64,000 nt of DNA from Nocardioides caldifontis (GCF_008087345.1 NZ_VHIB01000001.1:248001-312000), one strand, 5' to 3'. Positions 44,709 through 54,681 are shown, counted from the stretch's first letter. The notes: a model not told the origin generated them from the sequence alone. A program made the numbers and translations.

Positions 44709-45925
44709 GGCAGGTCCTCCCGCTGTGCTGGCGAAGGTGAGACGCGTCGACCCGGGCGAGGGTCGCGGCCGGCATAGAACGCAAGACTGGTGGCGAGAAC
44801 GTAGAGAACGACTACCGTTCCCCAGGCCACCGAGTAACTGTCGGTTGCGTCGGCGATGACGCCGAAGGAGGCCGGCCCACAGGCGAATCCGACGAAGAGT
44901 CCCGTGGCGAGCACGCCGGACGCCCGACCGAGCTCATGGACGGGGGCGAAACCCACAACCGCCACCATCACCACCACATTGGCAGCAACACCGGTGAGGC
45001 CGAAGAGTACGACGGCGCACCATAGGAGCCAGGTGTGGTCAAGCCATTCGGTGAGCATGACCAGACAGATGGACACGGCACCCCCGGCGGCCACTGTGCT
45101 CAGCGGAATGCGGATATGCGCGATCGATTGGGTCCAGTGCCCCCACAGAATCCGTGCACACACCCCCGCGGCGCCGACAAGGGACACCGTCAGGCCGGCG
45201 ATACCCACACGCCAGCCCAGCGCGTCGTGCGCGAAAATCGGAAGGTATGCGACCGATGCCTGAAGCCCTGCCCCGGTGAGGACGGCGTACGCCGCAAGTA
45301 GCCACACGGTGGGAGGCACGCCGCCGGAGCGGCGATCGCCTGCAGTCGAGAGCGACGAGCTCGCATGACGCGAAAGGCTGAGAGTGGCGAAAGCCGCACC
45401 GAGGGCGACGATCGGCAACGCGGCGATGAACGAGAACGACCAACCCACCAGAAGCGCCAACGGCGGCGCAGCAACGCCGGCAACGAGCTGGCTCATCTGC
45501 ACGCCGGATTGCTTCAGTCCCATGACGGCGCCACGCGCGCCTGGCGATACACGCATCGCAACGATGCGGTTCGTCACCGGGTTCCCCATCGCTTGCACCA
45601 GCCCGGACAGTGCCAGCCCGATCGTCAGTGCGAGGAGCGACGGCATGATGCCGATGATCAGCAGCGCGGCCGAGCTGAGCGCGTGCAGCACAAGCACCGC
45701 CGTCAGGGGTGACACCCTATCGACCGCGCGCCCAAGGACGGCGGAAGCAAGAGCCGCGGTCAGGAAGGCGGTGCTCGAAAGCCAACCGAACTCCGTCTTG
45801 CTGAGGTCGAACTCGTCCGTGATCAGTGGACCGGTGGCGGAGCAGATGAAGACCACGATGGGACCGGAGGCCATCGCCAGGACGAGTGTGGCAGTAAGCG
45901 CGACCGGCCTCTGCGATTCCGTCAA
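44705..45925 (-). CDS. MFS transporter
   Basis: A 406-residue major-facilitator protein with twelve predicted helices. Loop motif GRAVDRVSPLTA lies between helices 2 and 3, and ARILWGHWTQ between 8 and 9. The TTG start at 45925 is supported by an AGGTGG site. Translationally coupled to the amidohydrolase, so it probably imports that enzyme's substrate. Confidence 0.85.
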   Translation of the reverse strand: MTESQRPVALTATLVLAMASGPIVVFICSATGPLITDEFDLSKTEFGWLSSTAFLTAALASAVLGRAVDRVSPLTAVLVLHALSSAALLIIGIMPSLLALTIGLALSGLVQAMGNPVTNRIVAMRVSPGARGAVMGLKQSGVQMSQLVAGVAAPPLALLVGWSFSFIAALPIVALGAAFATLSLSRHASSSLSTAGDRRSGGVPPTVWLLAAYAVLTGAGLQASVAYLPIFAHDALGWRVGIAGLTVSLVGAAGVCARILWGHWTQSIAHIRIPLSTVAAGGAVSICLVMLTEWLDHTWLLWCAVVLFGLTGVAANVVVMVAVVGFAPVHELGRASGVLATGLFVGFACGPASFGVIADATDSYSVAWGTVVVLYVLATSLAFYAGRDPRPGRRVSPSPAQREDLP

Positions 45926-46123
45926 GGTGCCACCTGGTATCGGCGGAGACCACCGCGGAGCCCCGGTGCATGCTCCGCACTCATGTCCTGTCGACGTCTG
46001 ACGCGGTCCGAACGGCGCAGGGTCCGCAAAGCTCGACGTTGGGACGCTTGGTGACCGAGGTTTGATCGCGCCTCCGGCCAGATAGGCGGCCGGGCGAGAG
46101 ACGCTCGACCGAGTAGGCCCGGA

Positions 46124-47368
46124 TCACGAGATCAGCTCGATCGCGAGCTGGATTGCGCTGTACAGAATCATCAGCAGCGCCACCCCACCGATCAGGTTCT
46201 GCCACCACTTGTTGCGCAGGTCCCCCATCCGGGAACGATCGTTGGCCAGATAGAGCATGGAAATGCCGATCAGCGGAAATGCGAACAAGGTGAGGGCGTT
46301 CGCGACCAGGATCAGCTGGACCGGTGCGCCGCCGAAGATGAGGATCGCGAGAACGCCGATCGCCAGGACGGCGAGGCCGAGGATCTTCACCAGGTTGGCA
46401 TTCAGCGAGTTCGCGCGACCGAGTCCATCGGCGAAGACGGTCCCTCCCGCGGCGAAGTTGCCCACCACCGACGAGAAGCCGGCCGCGAAGATGCCGATGG
46501 CGAAGATGTAGGGCGCCGCGCCCCCTACCGTCGGCGCCAACGCCTCGGCGATGTCGTCGGCAGACTCAAGCGTTCGACCGTCCAGCACGGCTGCACCAGC
46601 AATGATGATCAAGATCGTGATCACGCCCGGCAGGATGACACCGGGGATCGTGTCAACGAGGGTCGACGACCGATAGTCACGCGCCTTCGTGCCCTTCTCG
46701 CGGATGGTGTAGGTGGCGTAGAAGGCGGCGTAGATGGAAAGGTTCGTTCCGAGCAGCGCGAACACGGCGACACTGTCCCCCGGGATCGACGCGGGGACGA
46801 AGCCTCCGGCTACCTCGAGCCAGTCCGGCTTCACCATGACCGCTGTGATGGCGAACACCGCCACCATGAGCGCCATCGCCGCGATCATCAGCTTCTCGAC
46901 GGCACCATAGGCGTCCCGCGCGAGCATCACCACGATCATCAGCACCGCGCAAACCACAGCCCAGACCTTGATGTTGAGGCCGAAGAGAGACACGAGTCCC
47001 AGGCTCGCGCCGACGAGGCTCCCGGTCATGAACAGACACGCGATCACGAAGACAGCGGCCCCCAAGGCAAGCCCCGTCGTTCGCCCGAACATCTCCTTGA
47101 TCGTGGCGACCGACGTACTCCTCGACGCCATCCCGATGCGCACGCCCATGTCCGTGTAGGCCAGCATCAAGAGGGAGGACGCCGCGATGAGCCAGATGAC
47201 CCCGAAGCCCTGCTCGGCTCCCGCGGTAGCGGCCGACACCGTGTTGCCCGGACCGAACTGCAGGGCTCCCACGATGATCGCTGGCCCGAGAACGACCAGC
47301 TTCTTCCAGCCCTTGAGAGCCGGTTCGCGACTGGCGCCATGAGAGGCAGCTTCGGTTGCTTCGCTCAT
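46124..47368 (-). CDS. Nramp-like transporter without canonical metal motifs
   Basis: A 414-residue transporter of the Nramp (SLC11) superfamily with about eleven helices. In true Nramp proteins helix 1 has DPGN and helix 6 a conserved Met-Pro-His motif that bind divalent metal. Here helix 1 reads GPGN (39-42, in LQFGPGNTVSAATAG) and the helix 6 region reads LLGTNLSIYAAFYATY (about 205-220), so both are lost. It therefore probably carries something other than Mn or Fe, perhaps an organic solute, as has been suggested for relatives next to catabolic genes. ATG 47368 follows GGAGG. A site of the shared GntR-type motif lies 75 bases upstream. Confidence 0.8.
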   Translation of the reverse strand: MSEATEAASHGASREPALKGWKKLVVLGPAIIVGALQFGPGNTVSAATAGAEQGFGVIWLIAASSLLMLAYTDMGVRIGMASRSTSVATIKEMFGRTTGLALGAAVFVIACLFMTGSLVGASLGLVSLFGLNIKVWAVVCAVLMIVVMLARDAYGAVEKLMIAAMALMVAVFAITAVMVKPDWLEVAGGFVPASIPGDSVAVFALLGTNLSIYAAFYATYTIREKGTKARDYRSSTLVDTIPGVILPGVITILIIIAGAAVLDGRTLESADDIAEALAPTVGGAAPYIFAIGIFAAGFSSVVGNFAAGGTVFADGLGRANSLNANLVKILGLAVLAIGVLAILIFGGAPVQLILVANALTLFAFPLIGISMLYLANDRSRMGDLRNKWWQNLIGGVALLMILYSAIQLAIELIS

Positions 47369-47781
47369 TTCTGACCTCCGAAGGGAGTCCAGAGCCGGTA
47401 GGCGTCTGGAATGGACCCCGTCGCCGAGCAGGCCCGGCGGCACTGGTCTGACGACTGATATGGTCGTGATCCAGGTTCCATCTGTCAATGCCGCGCTCGT
47501 AGGCCGGCGCCGGCGAGACTCACGAGCGGCAGGCGGGACGAGCCGTTGTGGTGGTCCGTATTTGGGATCCGTGGGCGCGCTCGGTGCGGCTGGCGAGCGG
47601 CGGCTCTCGAGGCTGTGGTTGACCGTTGCGCCTGCCGCGTCATCACCGCGACGACACCAAGCGAGCCAGTCCTGCACGCTGAACATGCGTCCGGTATCGA
47701 GGTTGAGACGTCGCTTGAAAGCGTCCCGCGGCGCGTGTCCGCGCGGACCGAGGAGCGCGGAAACCGTCCGCGCAGCGGAGT
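47369..47781. other. 413-base gap between pntB and the Nramp-like gene
   Basis: Holds site A and the leader of the Nramp-like gene. The part nearest pntB (about 47480-47780) has an open minus-strand frame with a protein-like stretch (RRLNLDTGRMFSVQDWLAW) but no start codon or ribosome site and no family I recognise; it may be a decayed gene. A small hairpin TCCGCGCAGCGGA at 47767-47779 may end pntB transcription. Confidence 0.4.
47443..47464 (+). promoter_or_regulatory. Shared GntR-type motif, site A
   Basis: CTGGTCTGACGACTGATATG followed by GT. It shares 17 of 22 bases with site C (61341-61362) and contains the core CTGGT-n3-ACGACTGA common to sites A, B and C. About 75 bases upstream of the Nramp-like gene start. 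Confidence 0.6.
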
Positions 47782-49224
47782 TCAGCTTCTCACGGGCTCG
47801 AGGGCCTGGGCGATTTCCTCGACCATGTTCTTGGCGTCGCCGAAGAGCATGTGGGTGTTGTCCCGGTAGAAGAGGGGGTTCTGGACGCCGGCGTAGCCGG
47901 TTGCCATGGAGCGTTTGAAGACGATGACGTCGCGTGCGTTCCAGACTTCGAGGACAGGCATGCCGGCGATGGGTGAAGTGGGGTCTTCGGCGGCGGCGGG
48001 ATTGACGGTGTCGTTGGCGCCGATGACGAGGACCACGTCGGTGGTGGGGAAGTCGTGGTTGATCTCGTCCATTTCGAGGACGATGTCGTAGGGGACTTTG
48101 GCTTCGGCGAGGAGGACGTTCATGTGGCCGGGGAGGCGGCCGGCGACGGGGTGGATGCCGAACCGGACATTGATGCCTTTGGCGCGTAGTCTCGCGGTGA
48201 GCTCGGCGACGGGGTATTGGGCTTGGGCGACGGCCATGCCGTAGCCGGGGGTGATGATGACTGTAGAGGCGCCTGCGAGGATCCGGGCTGCTTCCTCGGC
48301 TTGTATCTGGCGGTGCTCGCCTTCGTCTTGGCCGCCGCTGGTGGTGGTGGGAGCTTCCATGCCAAAGCCGCCGGCGATGACGGAGATGAAGGACCGGTTC
48401 ATGCCTTTGCACATGATGTAGGACAGGAACGCTCCGGAGGAGCCGACCAGTGCGCCGACGATGATGAGCAGGTCGTTGCGGAGCAGAAAGCCCAGCGCGG
48501 CTGCGGCCCAGCCTGAGTAGCTGTTGAGCATGGAGACCACCACGGGCATGTCGCCGCCGCCGATGGAGGCGACTAGGTGCCAGCCCAGCACGAGGGCGAG
48601 GGCGGTGATGATGATCAGCATCCACAGCGACGGGGCGAGCACGAACCATGCAGTGAGCGCGGCGAAGGTGAGGAGCGCGCCGATGTTGAGCACGTTCTTG
48701 CCCGGCAGCATCATCGGTGAGGGCTTGATCCGTGCGGACAGCTTGAGGAACGCCACGATCGACCCGCTCAAGGTGACCGCGCCGATGAAAACGCTGATCG
48801 AGACCTCCGCGGCGTGGATGCCGAGCAGCCCGATCGCGTCCAGAGCGCGGGCGGCGGGGCCGTCGGGGTGTGCCTCGACGTGGAGGTAGCGGTTCCAGCC
48901 GACCATGACGGCGGCTGCGCCGATGAAGCTGTGCAGCAGGGCAATCAGCTCAGGCATCCCGGTCATCTCCACCACGCGGGCGCGCCACAGCCCGATCGCG
49001 GCGCCGACGGCGATGGCGGCGGCGAGCAGGACCAGTCCGGAGGCCTGGGCGCCGTCGTCGACGACCACGGCGATCGTGGCAGCCAGCGCCACCCCCATGC
49101 CGAGGATGCCGAAGGTGTTGCCGGCCTTGGCGGTATCGTGCCTGGACAGCCCGGCCAGGGCCAAGATGAACAACAGCGCTGCCACGACGTAGGCAGCGGA
49201 CACGGCGGTCTGGATGGACAACAT
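47782..49224 (-). CDS. pntB: NAD(P) transhydrogenase, beta subunit
   Basis: A 480-residue proton-translocating transhydrogenase beta subunit. Domain II has about nine helices; domain III (from about residue 305) binds NADP with [48 protein letters not shown] and [15 protein letters not shown] 49224 has a strong AGGAGGAG site. It is fifteen bases downstream of pntA. Lower G+C at third positions than in region 1 is visible by eye. Confidence 0.95.
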   Translation of the reverse strand: MLSIQTAVSAAYVVAALLFILALAGLSRHDTAKAGNTFGILGMGVALAATIAVVVDDGAQASGLVLLAAAIAVGAAIGLWRARVVEMTGMPELIALLHSFIGAAAVMVGWNRYLHVEAHPDGPAARALDAIGLLGIHAAEVSISVFIGAVTLSGSIVAFLKLSARIKPSPMMLPGKNVLNIGALLTFAALTAWFVLAPSLWMLIIITALALVLGWHLVASIGGGDMPVVVSMLNSYSGWAAAALGFLLRNDLLIIVGALVGSSGAFLSYIMCKGMNRSFISVIAGGFGMEAPTTTSGGQDEGEHRQIQAEEAARILAGASTVIITPGYGMAVAQAQYPVAELTARLRAKGINVRFGIHPVAGRLPGHMNVLLAEAKVPYDIVLEMDEINHDFPTTDVVLVIGANDTVNPAAAEDPTSPIAGMPVLEVWNARDVIVFKRSMATGYAGVQNPLFYRDNTHMLFGDAKNMVEEIAQALEPVRS

Positions 49225-49239
49225 GGACCAGCTCCTCCT

Positions 49240-50778
49240 TCAAGACCGCGAGAACATGGCCAGCATGCGGCGGGTCACTGCGAAGCCGCCGAAGATGTTG
49301 ATGCTGGCGAGCAGGACAGCCATGAACGACATCGTCGAGATCACCGCGTCGTCACTGCCGATCTGGAGCAGGGCGCCGACGATGATGATGCTCGAGATCG
49401 CATTCGTCACCGACATCAACGGCGTGTGCAGCGCGTGATGGACGTTCCCGATCACATAGAACCCGACCACCACGGCCAACGCGAGCACAACCAGGTGTCC
49501 CTGCAGCGCCGCCGGCGAGATCGCGACCAACCCGAACAACACCGCCGCCGAGACCGCCACAGCCAGCACCCGACCCTGCTCGGTCAACCTCCTCGACTCC
49601 TCTTTCGCGGCAGAGCCCGAAGTCGGGATCGGGGTCCGGGGTGCCGCTGAGACTTGCACTGCCGGCGGCGGCCACGTCGACTCACCCTCATGCACCACTG
49701 TGATCCCCCGCTGCACCACGTCGTCGAAGTCCAGCACTACCACCCCGTCCTTGCCTGGGGTGAGCAACTTGAACAGGTTGACGATGTTGGTGCCGTACAG
49801 CTGCGACGTCTGGGCCGCGAGCCGGCCCGCGAGATCGGTATACCCGAGGATGGTCACGCCGTTCTCGGTCACGACCCGCTGGTCGGTCTCGGTCAGCGCC
49901 GCGTTGCCGCCGTTGGCGGCCGCCATGTCTACGATGACCGACCCGTTGCGCATGCCGGCGATCGTCTCGGCACCGATCAGCTTCGGCGCCGGACGCCCGG
50001 GAATCAGCGCGGTGGTGATGACGATGTCAGCCGCCCGCGCCTCCTCGTCGTACATCGCGGCGGTCGCGGCCCGTTGCTCCGTGGTCATCTCCTTGGCGTA
50101 GCCGTCGGAGGACTTCTCAGCGAACAGCGACTCGTCGAGGTGCACGAACTGCGCACCCATCGACTCCACCTGCTCAGCCACCTCCGGCCGCACGTCAAAG
50201 GCGCGCACCACCGCACCCATCGCCGACGCCGCACCAATCGCGGCCAGGCCGGCAACTCCCGCGCCGACCACGAACACTCTTGCCGGCGGGACCTTCCCCG
50301 CAGCGGTCACCTGACCGGTGAACATCCGCCCGAACGCATGCGCCGCCTCGACTACCGCGCGGTAGCCGGCCACATTTGCCATCGAGGACAACACATCCAT
50401 CGACTGCGCGCGCGAGATCCGCGGCACCGCATCCACCGCCAACGCCGTCACACCAGCGGCCTGCAACCGCTTCAGCAACTCCGGGCTACGCGCCGGCGCC
50501 ATCATCGACACGATGATCGCGCCTCGGCACAACCGCCCGACCTCCTCCTCAGTGGGGGCATTGACCTTCACCACCACGTCAGCAGCCCACACCTCCCTCG
50601 CAGCGCCGACCCGGACACCAGCGTCAACGAACGCCGAATCCGGCTGATCAGCCGCCTCACCCGCCCCCGACTCCACGATCACGTCGTAGCCGAGATCGAT
50701 CAGTTGCGTCGCAGTCTTCGCAGTCGCCGCAACCAGCGTCTCGCCCGGTTTCGATTCACGAGGAACACCGATGAGCAA
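49240..50778 (-). CDS. pntA: NAD(P) transhydrogenase, alpha subunit
   Basis: A 512-residue undivided alpha subunit, like that of E. coli. Domain I binds NAD ([28 protein letters not shown], about 165-192) and has [15 protein letters not shown] and [16 protein letters not shown]. The C-terminal part has four helices (about 415-510, [20 protein letters not shown] onward). TTG 50778 is used because GGGAGG lies six bases upstream and the protein begins LIGVPRES. With pntB it interconverts NADH and NADPH using the proton gradient, and may balance cofactors for the adjacent NAD(P)-dependent opine-type enzymes. Confidence 0.94.
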   Translation of the reverse strand: MLIGVPRESKPGETLVAATAKTATQLIDLGYDVIVESGAGEAADQPDSAFVDAGVRVGAAREVWAADVVVKVNAPTEEEVGRLCRGAIIVSMMAPARSPELLKRLQAAGVTALAVDAVPRISRAQSMDVLSSMANVAGYRAVVEAAHAFGRMFTGQVTAAGKVPPARVFVVGAGVAGLAAIGAASAMGAVVRAFDVRPEVAEQVESMGAQFVHLDESLFAEKSSDGYAKEMTTEQRAATAAMYDEEARAADIVITTALIPGRPAPKLIGAETIAGMRNGSVIVDMAAANGGNAALTETDQRVVTENGVTILGYTDLAGRLAAQTSQLYGTNIVNLFKLLTPGKDGVVVLDFDDVVQRGITVVHEGESTWPPPAVQVSAAPRTPIPTSGSAAKEESRRLTEQGRVLAVAVSAAVLFGLVAISPAALQGHLVVLALAVVVGFYVIGNVHHALHTPLMSVTNAISSIIIVGALLQIGSDDAVISTMSFMAVLLASINIFGGFAVTRRMLAMFSRS

Positions 50779-50937
50779 GAGGGACCTCCCTATCCGATGA
50801 CCAGTTCTGGACGAGTTCCGCTGCAACCTGGCGCGGTTCGAGCACGATGGCGTCAAAGATGGCCCTGCGGGACTTCCTGTCCAGAGTTCGTCACTGCGCT
50901 TCGGGCACGGGGGCCTGGCCCGCAGAGCAACCTCCAC

Positions 50938-51831
50938 TCAGGCCTCGCGGGCCGCCTCCACTTCGGCGATCCTCCGGCTGATGCCAACCCACTGGCTGCG
51001 GCCGACCGTGACCGGCGCGCGACGACCCATGCCCCTGGCCCAGACGAAACGGTGTCCGTGCTCGGTCGCACCGCGGCCATCGATCCCGCCCGGGGGCGCC
51101 GCGAGATCGATGAGGACGCAGGGGGACGGGAGCGCTCTCAGCACCTCGCCGGCCACAAGCGGAGCCGGCACGGTCGAGAAGACCATCGCGAGTTGTGGTG
51201 CCCGGTCGATCAGCTCATCCAACGGCGCCGCCTCCGCGCCTGCGCTCATGGCGTCGGCTCGCTGTACCGGATTCCTCGCGAAGACCGTGACCCGTGCTCC
51301 TAGAAGGACCAGCGTCCGGGCGAGCAGGCGCCCGATGTTGCCGTGTCCGATCACTCCGATGGCGGCACCGTGCAGTGAGACATCCGAATGGTGAATCGCG
51401 AGCTCGAGCGCACCTTCGACGATCGACGGCCCGCGCAACAGCATCAGTTCCCGGTCGTCTTCGTACCCGATGAGTCGGATTCCCGTAGCGGCTGCCGCCG
51501 CCTCGAGCTTGGAATCGGCCCACCCCAGGATGATGTGTGCGCCGGGGTTCATCTGCGACAGCACTTCTCGGTCGGGGATGATCGGCTGGTCATGCTCTGG
51601 CGCGAAAAGCGCACCTTCCGCAGTGATACCGGGGATCGGGAAGAGGGCGTAGTCGGCAGCCCGAAGCGCCGTCATCGCGCTGTCGGCCCTGTCGACGCCT
51701 TCGATGCCGCCGTCGGGCCACGGGAAGCCGAATCCTTCCACGACCGCGCCGGTCAAGGCCGCCAGACGCGCGATTTCCTGCTCACGCTCGTCACCGCCGA
51801 CGATGGCGATCTTCCGTGTGCTGAGATCCAT
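50938..51831 (-). CDS. DpaA-like (dipicolinate synthase subunit A) Rossmann protein
   Basis: A 297-residue protein resembling DpaA/SpoVFA of endospore formers. N-terminal KIAIVGGDEREQEIARLAAL (about 6-25), then a hydroxyacid-dehydrogenase-like NAD(P) domain with GVIGHGNIGRLLARTLVLLG (about 160-179) and AMVFSTVPAPLV. In Bacillus DpaA and DpaB make dipicolinate from a dihydrodipicolinate-type precursor. There is no DpaB here and no sign of sporulation, so it probably acts on another 2-oxo or imino compound. It lies 21 bases after the opine-dehydrogenase-type gene. Confidence 0.72.
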   Translation of the reverse strand: MDLSTRKIAIVGGDEREQEIARLAALTGAVVEGFGFPWPDGGIEGVDRADSAMTALRAADYALFPIPGITAEGALFAPEHDQPIIPDREVLSQMNPGAHIILGWADSKLEAAAAATGIRLIGYEDDRELMLLRGPSIVEGALELAIHHSDVSLHGAAIGVIGHGNIGRLLARTLVLLGARVTVFARNPVQRADAMSAGAEAAPLDELIDRAPQLAMVFSTVPAPLVAGEVLRALPSPCVLIDLAAPPGGIDGRGATEHGHRFVWARGMGRRAPVTVGRSQWVGISRRIAEVEAAREA

Positions 51832-51852
51832 TATCTGCTCCGGTCCGACTGG

Positions 51853-52935
51853 TCAGCGCGTCTGCACCGACGCCAACAACTGGTTGAGGTTCATCTGCTC
51901 GATACCCAGGGCACGGGCGTCGCGGCCGTGCTCGAGGAGACCAGGACCGATGGACGCGGCCGCGATGCGGAGGAGCGCCTCGGCGACCGGAACTTCGACC
52001 TCCGCGACCCTGGCCAGAGCCACGAACGGCAGCAGCCCGAAGGGGAAGTCCTCACGGTAATAGCGGTGCTCCGTCGAATCGGGTCCTCGGATGGTGCGGT
52101 TCGCTTCACCGCCGCTGATCGCCTCCACGACGTTGTTGGCGCCCTGCGCCCCTTCGACGGTGCCGATAGCCGACATCTCCTCCAGCAGGGAGGGAAGAGC
52201 GAGGTCATACGCCGCGGCCACACTGAGCCGCTCGTCGTCGAGCCGGGTGAGCACCCGTCCCACGCCCGGGGTCATGCCGTCCACGTAGAACCGGAAGTCG
52301 CCTCCGGTGGCCTCTGCCCACGCTAGGCCGAGGACGGCCCCCGGGGGATGCAGAACCATGTTGACGTTGGAAAAACTGGAGGCGAGGACATTGTCGACTG
52401 CGCCGATCCCCGGAAACAATTCGCACGCAATCTCGAGTGCGCTCTCTCCCCCAGGCAGCGGAGCAGCCCTCACAGTCCCGGCCCGGCCGGTCGTGTTGAC
52501 CACGCCGTCCTGCCCCACCCGGGCTACGTACGTCAGGGTCGAGAGCTCGACCAGCGGTGGCATCGGTGAGCCGGCCCGTCGCCACACTTCGCGGGCCTGG
52601 AGCGCTCCGCCCGTGTGGCCGGGGTTCAGCACGATCGGCGGCAGGGGGCCGAGACCAGCCAGATCGTCGAAGAGCTGCGCGTGGGTGAGGCTGGGCAGAC
52701 ACACGACGAGCGCGTCAGCGCCACGGACCGCGTCGCCGAGGTCGACGGTGACGGCATTCAGTTCCACTGCGCCCTCGCCGAGGACCCCGCGGTAGGGAAG
52801 GACTCGGGTCTCCAGCAGCGGGGCGATCGTCTCGGCCCGTCGGTTCCACAAGCGCACGGTGTGGCCTGCGGCGAGGAGCTCCACGGCCGCCGAACGGCCA
52901 CCCGCCCCGCCGCCGAGGACGGCGACTGTCGTCAT
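51853..52935 (-). CDS. Opine/octopine-dehydrogenase-family protein
   Basis: A 360-residue NAD(P)-dependent oxidoreductase. N-terminal VAVLGGGAGGRSAAVELLAAGHTVRLWNRR is the Rossmann part; the C-terminal domain (from about 180) has the family pattern NVNMVLHPPGAVL, with the catalytic His in MVLHPPG, and FYREDFPFGLLPF-type residues. The family reversibly couples an amino acid and a 2-oxo acid into an opine. Here the enzyme may work in the breakdown direction. ATG 52935 overlaps the upstream stop by four bases. Confidence 0.83.
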   Translation of the reverse strand: MTTVAVLGGGAGGRSAAVELLAAGHTVRLWNRRAETIAPLLETRVLPYRGVLGEGAVELNAVTVDLGDAVRGADALVVCLPSLTHAQLFDDLAGLGPLPPIVLNPGHTGGALQAREVWRRAGSPMPPLVELSTLTYVARVGQDGVVNTTGRAGTVRAAPLPGGESALEIACELFPGIGAVDNVLASSFSNVNMVLHPPGAVLGLAWAEATGGDFRFYVDGMTPGVGRVLTRLDDERLSVAAAYDLALPSLLEEMSAIGTVEGAQGANNVVEAISGGEANRTIRGPDSTEHRYYREDFPFGLLPFVALARVAEVEVPVAEALLRIAAASIGPGLLEHGRDARALGIEQMNLNQLLASVQTR

Positions 52936-54086
52936 ACCCGGTACTTGTCGAGCTTCGCGCGGTCCACCTCGATCCCCAGCCCCGCTCCCTCGGGGACCAT
53001 GACCCGACCCCGGACGAACGCGAAAGGCTCCTGCACCAAGTCATCGAGGTAGTACACGCCGGCGATCCGGGGTCCGTCCGAACCCTCCGGCCGTGAGACC
53101 GGGCAGACGCTGGGCAACACGGCGTTGGGTAGAGCTGCGCCGAGGTGGAGGTTGGCCGCGTTGCCGATCCCGGTCTCGATGGATCCGCCGATGTCGCAGA
53201 TCATTCCTAGGTCGTCGGCTACATCGGCCTGGCGCTTGGCACGGTACAGACCACCGGGCTTCGTCACGTAGCAGGAGAAGCTCTGTGCGGCGTCGAGCGC
53301 GTCGAGCTCCAAGATGTCGTGGACGTCCCACGCGGACTCGTCGGCCATCACCGGGCTGGAGATCCGGGCAGCGACCCGCGCCAGTTGCTTGGCGCCCATG
53401 AGCGGCTGCTCGCAGAGCAAGATGTCGTACTCCTCTTGCCGGCGGGTGACGTCGACAGCCTGGGCGACCGAGCTGTACCCCTCGTTGCCGTCGACCCGGA
53501 TCCTGATCTGGTCTCCCAACCGTTCCCGCAAGCCCCGCACCAGGTCGACGTCCCGGTCCGGTTCCAGGCCCGTCTTGCACTTGATCGTCAGTGCACCCTC
53601 CGAAACCGCCTGTTCCGCTTCGGCGAAGCACCGCTCGAGCTCCATGATTCCGAGGGAGTGTGCGACTTCGATGCCGTCGCGGTGCATGCCCCCGAGGAGC
53701 TGGTAGACGGGAACACCGAGAGCCTTGCCGGCGGCGTCGTAGCACGCGATGTCGACCGCGGCCTTGGCGTAGGGGTGGCCCTTGACGACGCGATCCATGC
53801 GCGCGTGGATCAGGCCGATGTCAAGGGGGTCCAAGCCCCGGATGGCCGGCAGCAGATGATCCACCACGATGTGCTGGACAGTCTCGGGCGTTTCTCCGTA
53901 GTTCCGGCCGTAGGCGCCGCCCCACGTGCCCCCAGCGGGAGCCTCTCCCCATCCAACGACGCCCTCGTCGGTGTGAAGCTCGATGATGGCATGGTGCCCG
54001 ATTGGTGTGTCCATCTTGGTCGCCCAGAGGTGCTCCCGTCGCGGGGGAAGGCGAACGAGGTGAACACTGACGTCGGTGATCTTCAT
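52932..54086 (-). CDS. Mandelate racemase/muconate lactonizing enzyme superfamily member
   Basis: A 384-residue enolase-superfamily enzyme of the muconate-cycloisomerase subgroup. Catalytic Lys169/Lys171 in TIKCKTG, metal ligands Asp199 (RVDGNEGY), Glu226 (CEQPL) and Asp249 (MADES), second catalytic Lys276 in YVTKPGG. These enzymes abstract a proton next to a carboxylate, for racemization, dehydration or cycloisomerization. The exact reaction is not fixed by sequence. Overlaps on both sides show it is part of the operon. Confidence 0.87.
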   Translation of the reverse strand: MKITDVSVHLVRLPPRREHLWATKMDTPIGHHAIIELHTDEGVVGWGEAPAGGTWGGAYGRNYGETPETVQHIVVDHLLPAIRGLDPLDIGLIHARMDRVVKGHPYAKAAVDIACYDAAGKALGVPVYQLLGGMHRDGIEVAHSLGIMELERCFAEAEQAVSEGALTIKCKTGLEPDRDVDLVRGLRERLGDQIRIRVDGNEGYSSVAQAVDVTRRQEEYDILLCEQPLMGAKQLARVAARISSPVMADESAWDVHDILELDALDAAQSFSCYVTKPGGLYRAKRQADVADDLGMICDIGGSIETGIGNAANLHLGAALPNAVLPSVCPVSRPEGSDGPRIAGVYYLDDLVQEPFAFVRGRVMVPEGAGLGIEVDRAKLDKYRV

Positions 54087-54490
54087 CGGTGGCTGGCCTC
54101 TTCCGTGTCTGCAGGGTCGTCGAACAGCTCGATCTCGTAGCCGTCTGGATCCCGGATATAGACGGTGTGCCCGTAGGGGCCCGGGCCGGGCCCACGCACG
54201 ATCTCGCAACCCGCTGCGGCGGCATGGGCGGCGATCCCGTCGATACCGCGAGCGGAGAAGCACAGGTGCTGCAGGACACCCTTGCTTCCGGAGCCGCCCT
54301 CGGTGAGACCGAGACCTTGCTCAGTGACGATCAGGCGCCGCCCGTCACGGAACTCCTCCCGCTTTCGGACGGCAAAGCCGAGCACCTGGGTGTAGAAAGC
54401 CTCGGAGGCATCGAGGTCCCGGACCTCGAGGAGCAGGTGGTGGACCCGCACGACCGCGCTCGGCCGGGCGCCGCGCGACGGGGTGCTCAT
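54083..54490 (-). CDS. VOC-family (glyoxalase-like) protein
   Basis: A 135-residue single VOC domain: VRVHHLLLEVRDLDASEAFYTQVLGF at the start (metal His18 by count region), VLQHLCFSARGID in the middle and YIRDPDGYEIELFDD near the end with metal-site Glu. Lyase, isomerase or dioxygenase activities are possible. Four-base overlaps join it to the tautomerase and the enolase-superfamily gene. Confidence 0.85.
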   Translation of the reverse strand: MSTPSRGARPSAVVRVHHLLLEVRDLDASEAFYTQVLGFAVRKREEFRDGRRLIVTEQGLGLTEGGSGSKGVLQHLCFSARGIDGIAAHAAAAGCEIVRGPGPGPYGHTVYIRDPDGYEIELFDDPADTEEASHR

Positions 54491-54681
54491 GCGTCCGTCC
54501 GGTCGACACCCAGCACGCCGTTCCGCGCCCAGTTCTCGCGCGGGTACTCCTGGAGCGCGACATGCAAGGCATCGGGGTTGGCGTCGGCGTGCTCGACCAT
54601 TGCGTCCGTGATGGCACGAGTCAGCGCCCGCTTCTGGTCAACGGTCCGACCTTCCCAGAGATGTACGACTACGAATGGCAT
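54487..54681 (-). CDS. 4-oxalocrotonate tautomerase-like protein
   Basis: A 64-residue tautomerase. After removal of Met the catalytic Pro1 is exposed (PFVVVHLWEGRTVDQK), as in 4-oxalocrotonate tautomerase; an Arg pair for substrate binding is less clear. It catalyses keto-enol rearrangement of 2-oxo acids. First gene of the minus-strand operon, 67 bases downstream of motif site B. Confidence 0.85.
   Translation of the reverse strand: MPFVVVHLWEGRTVDQKRALTRAITDAMVEHADANPDALHVALQEYPRENWARNGVLGVDRTDA

Noticed and set aside
45934-45955. A fourth GntR-type site upstream of the MFS gene (CTGGTAT...)
   Set aside because: Only the first seven bases match; the ACGACTGA core is absent.
46124-47368. 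Manganese transporter MntH
   Set aside because: DPGN and the helix 6 Met-Pro-His motif are missing.
50938-51831. Spore dipicolinate synthesis
   Set aside because: No dpaB partner and no sporulation gene in the window; the context is catabolic.
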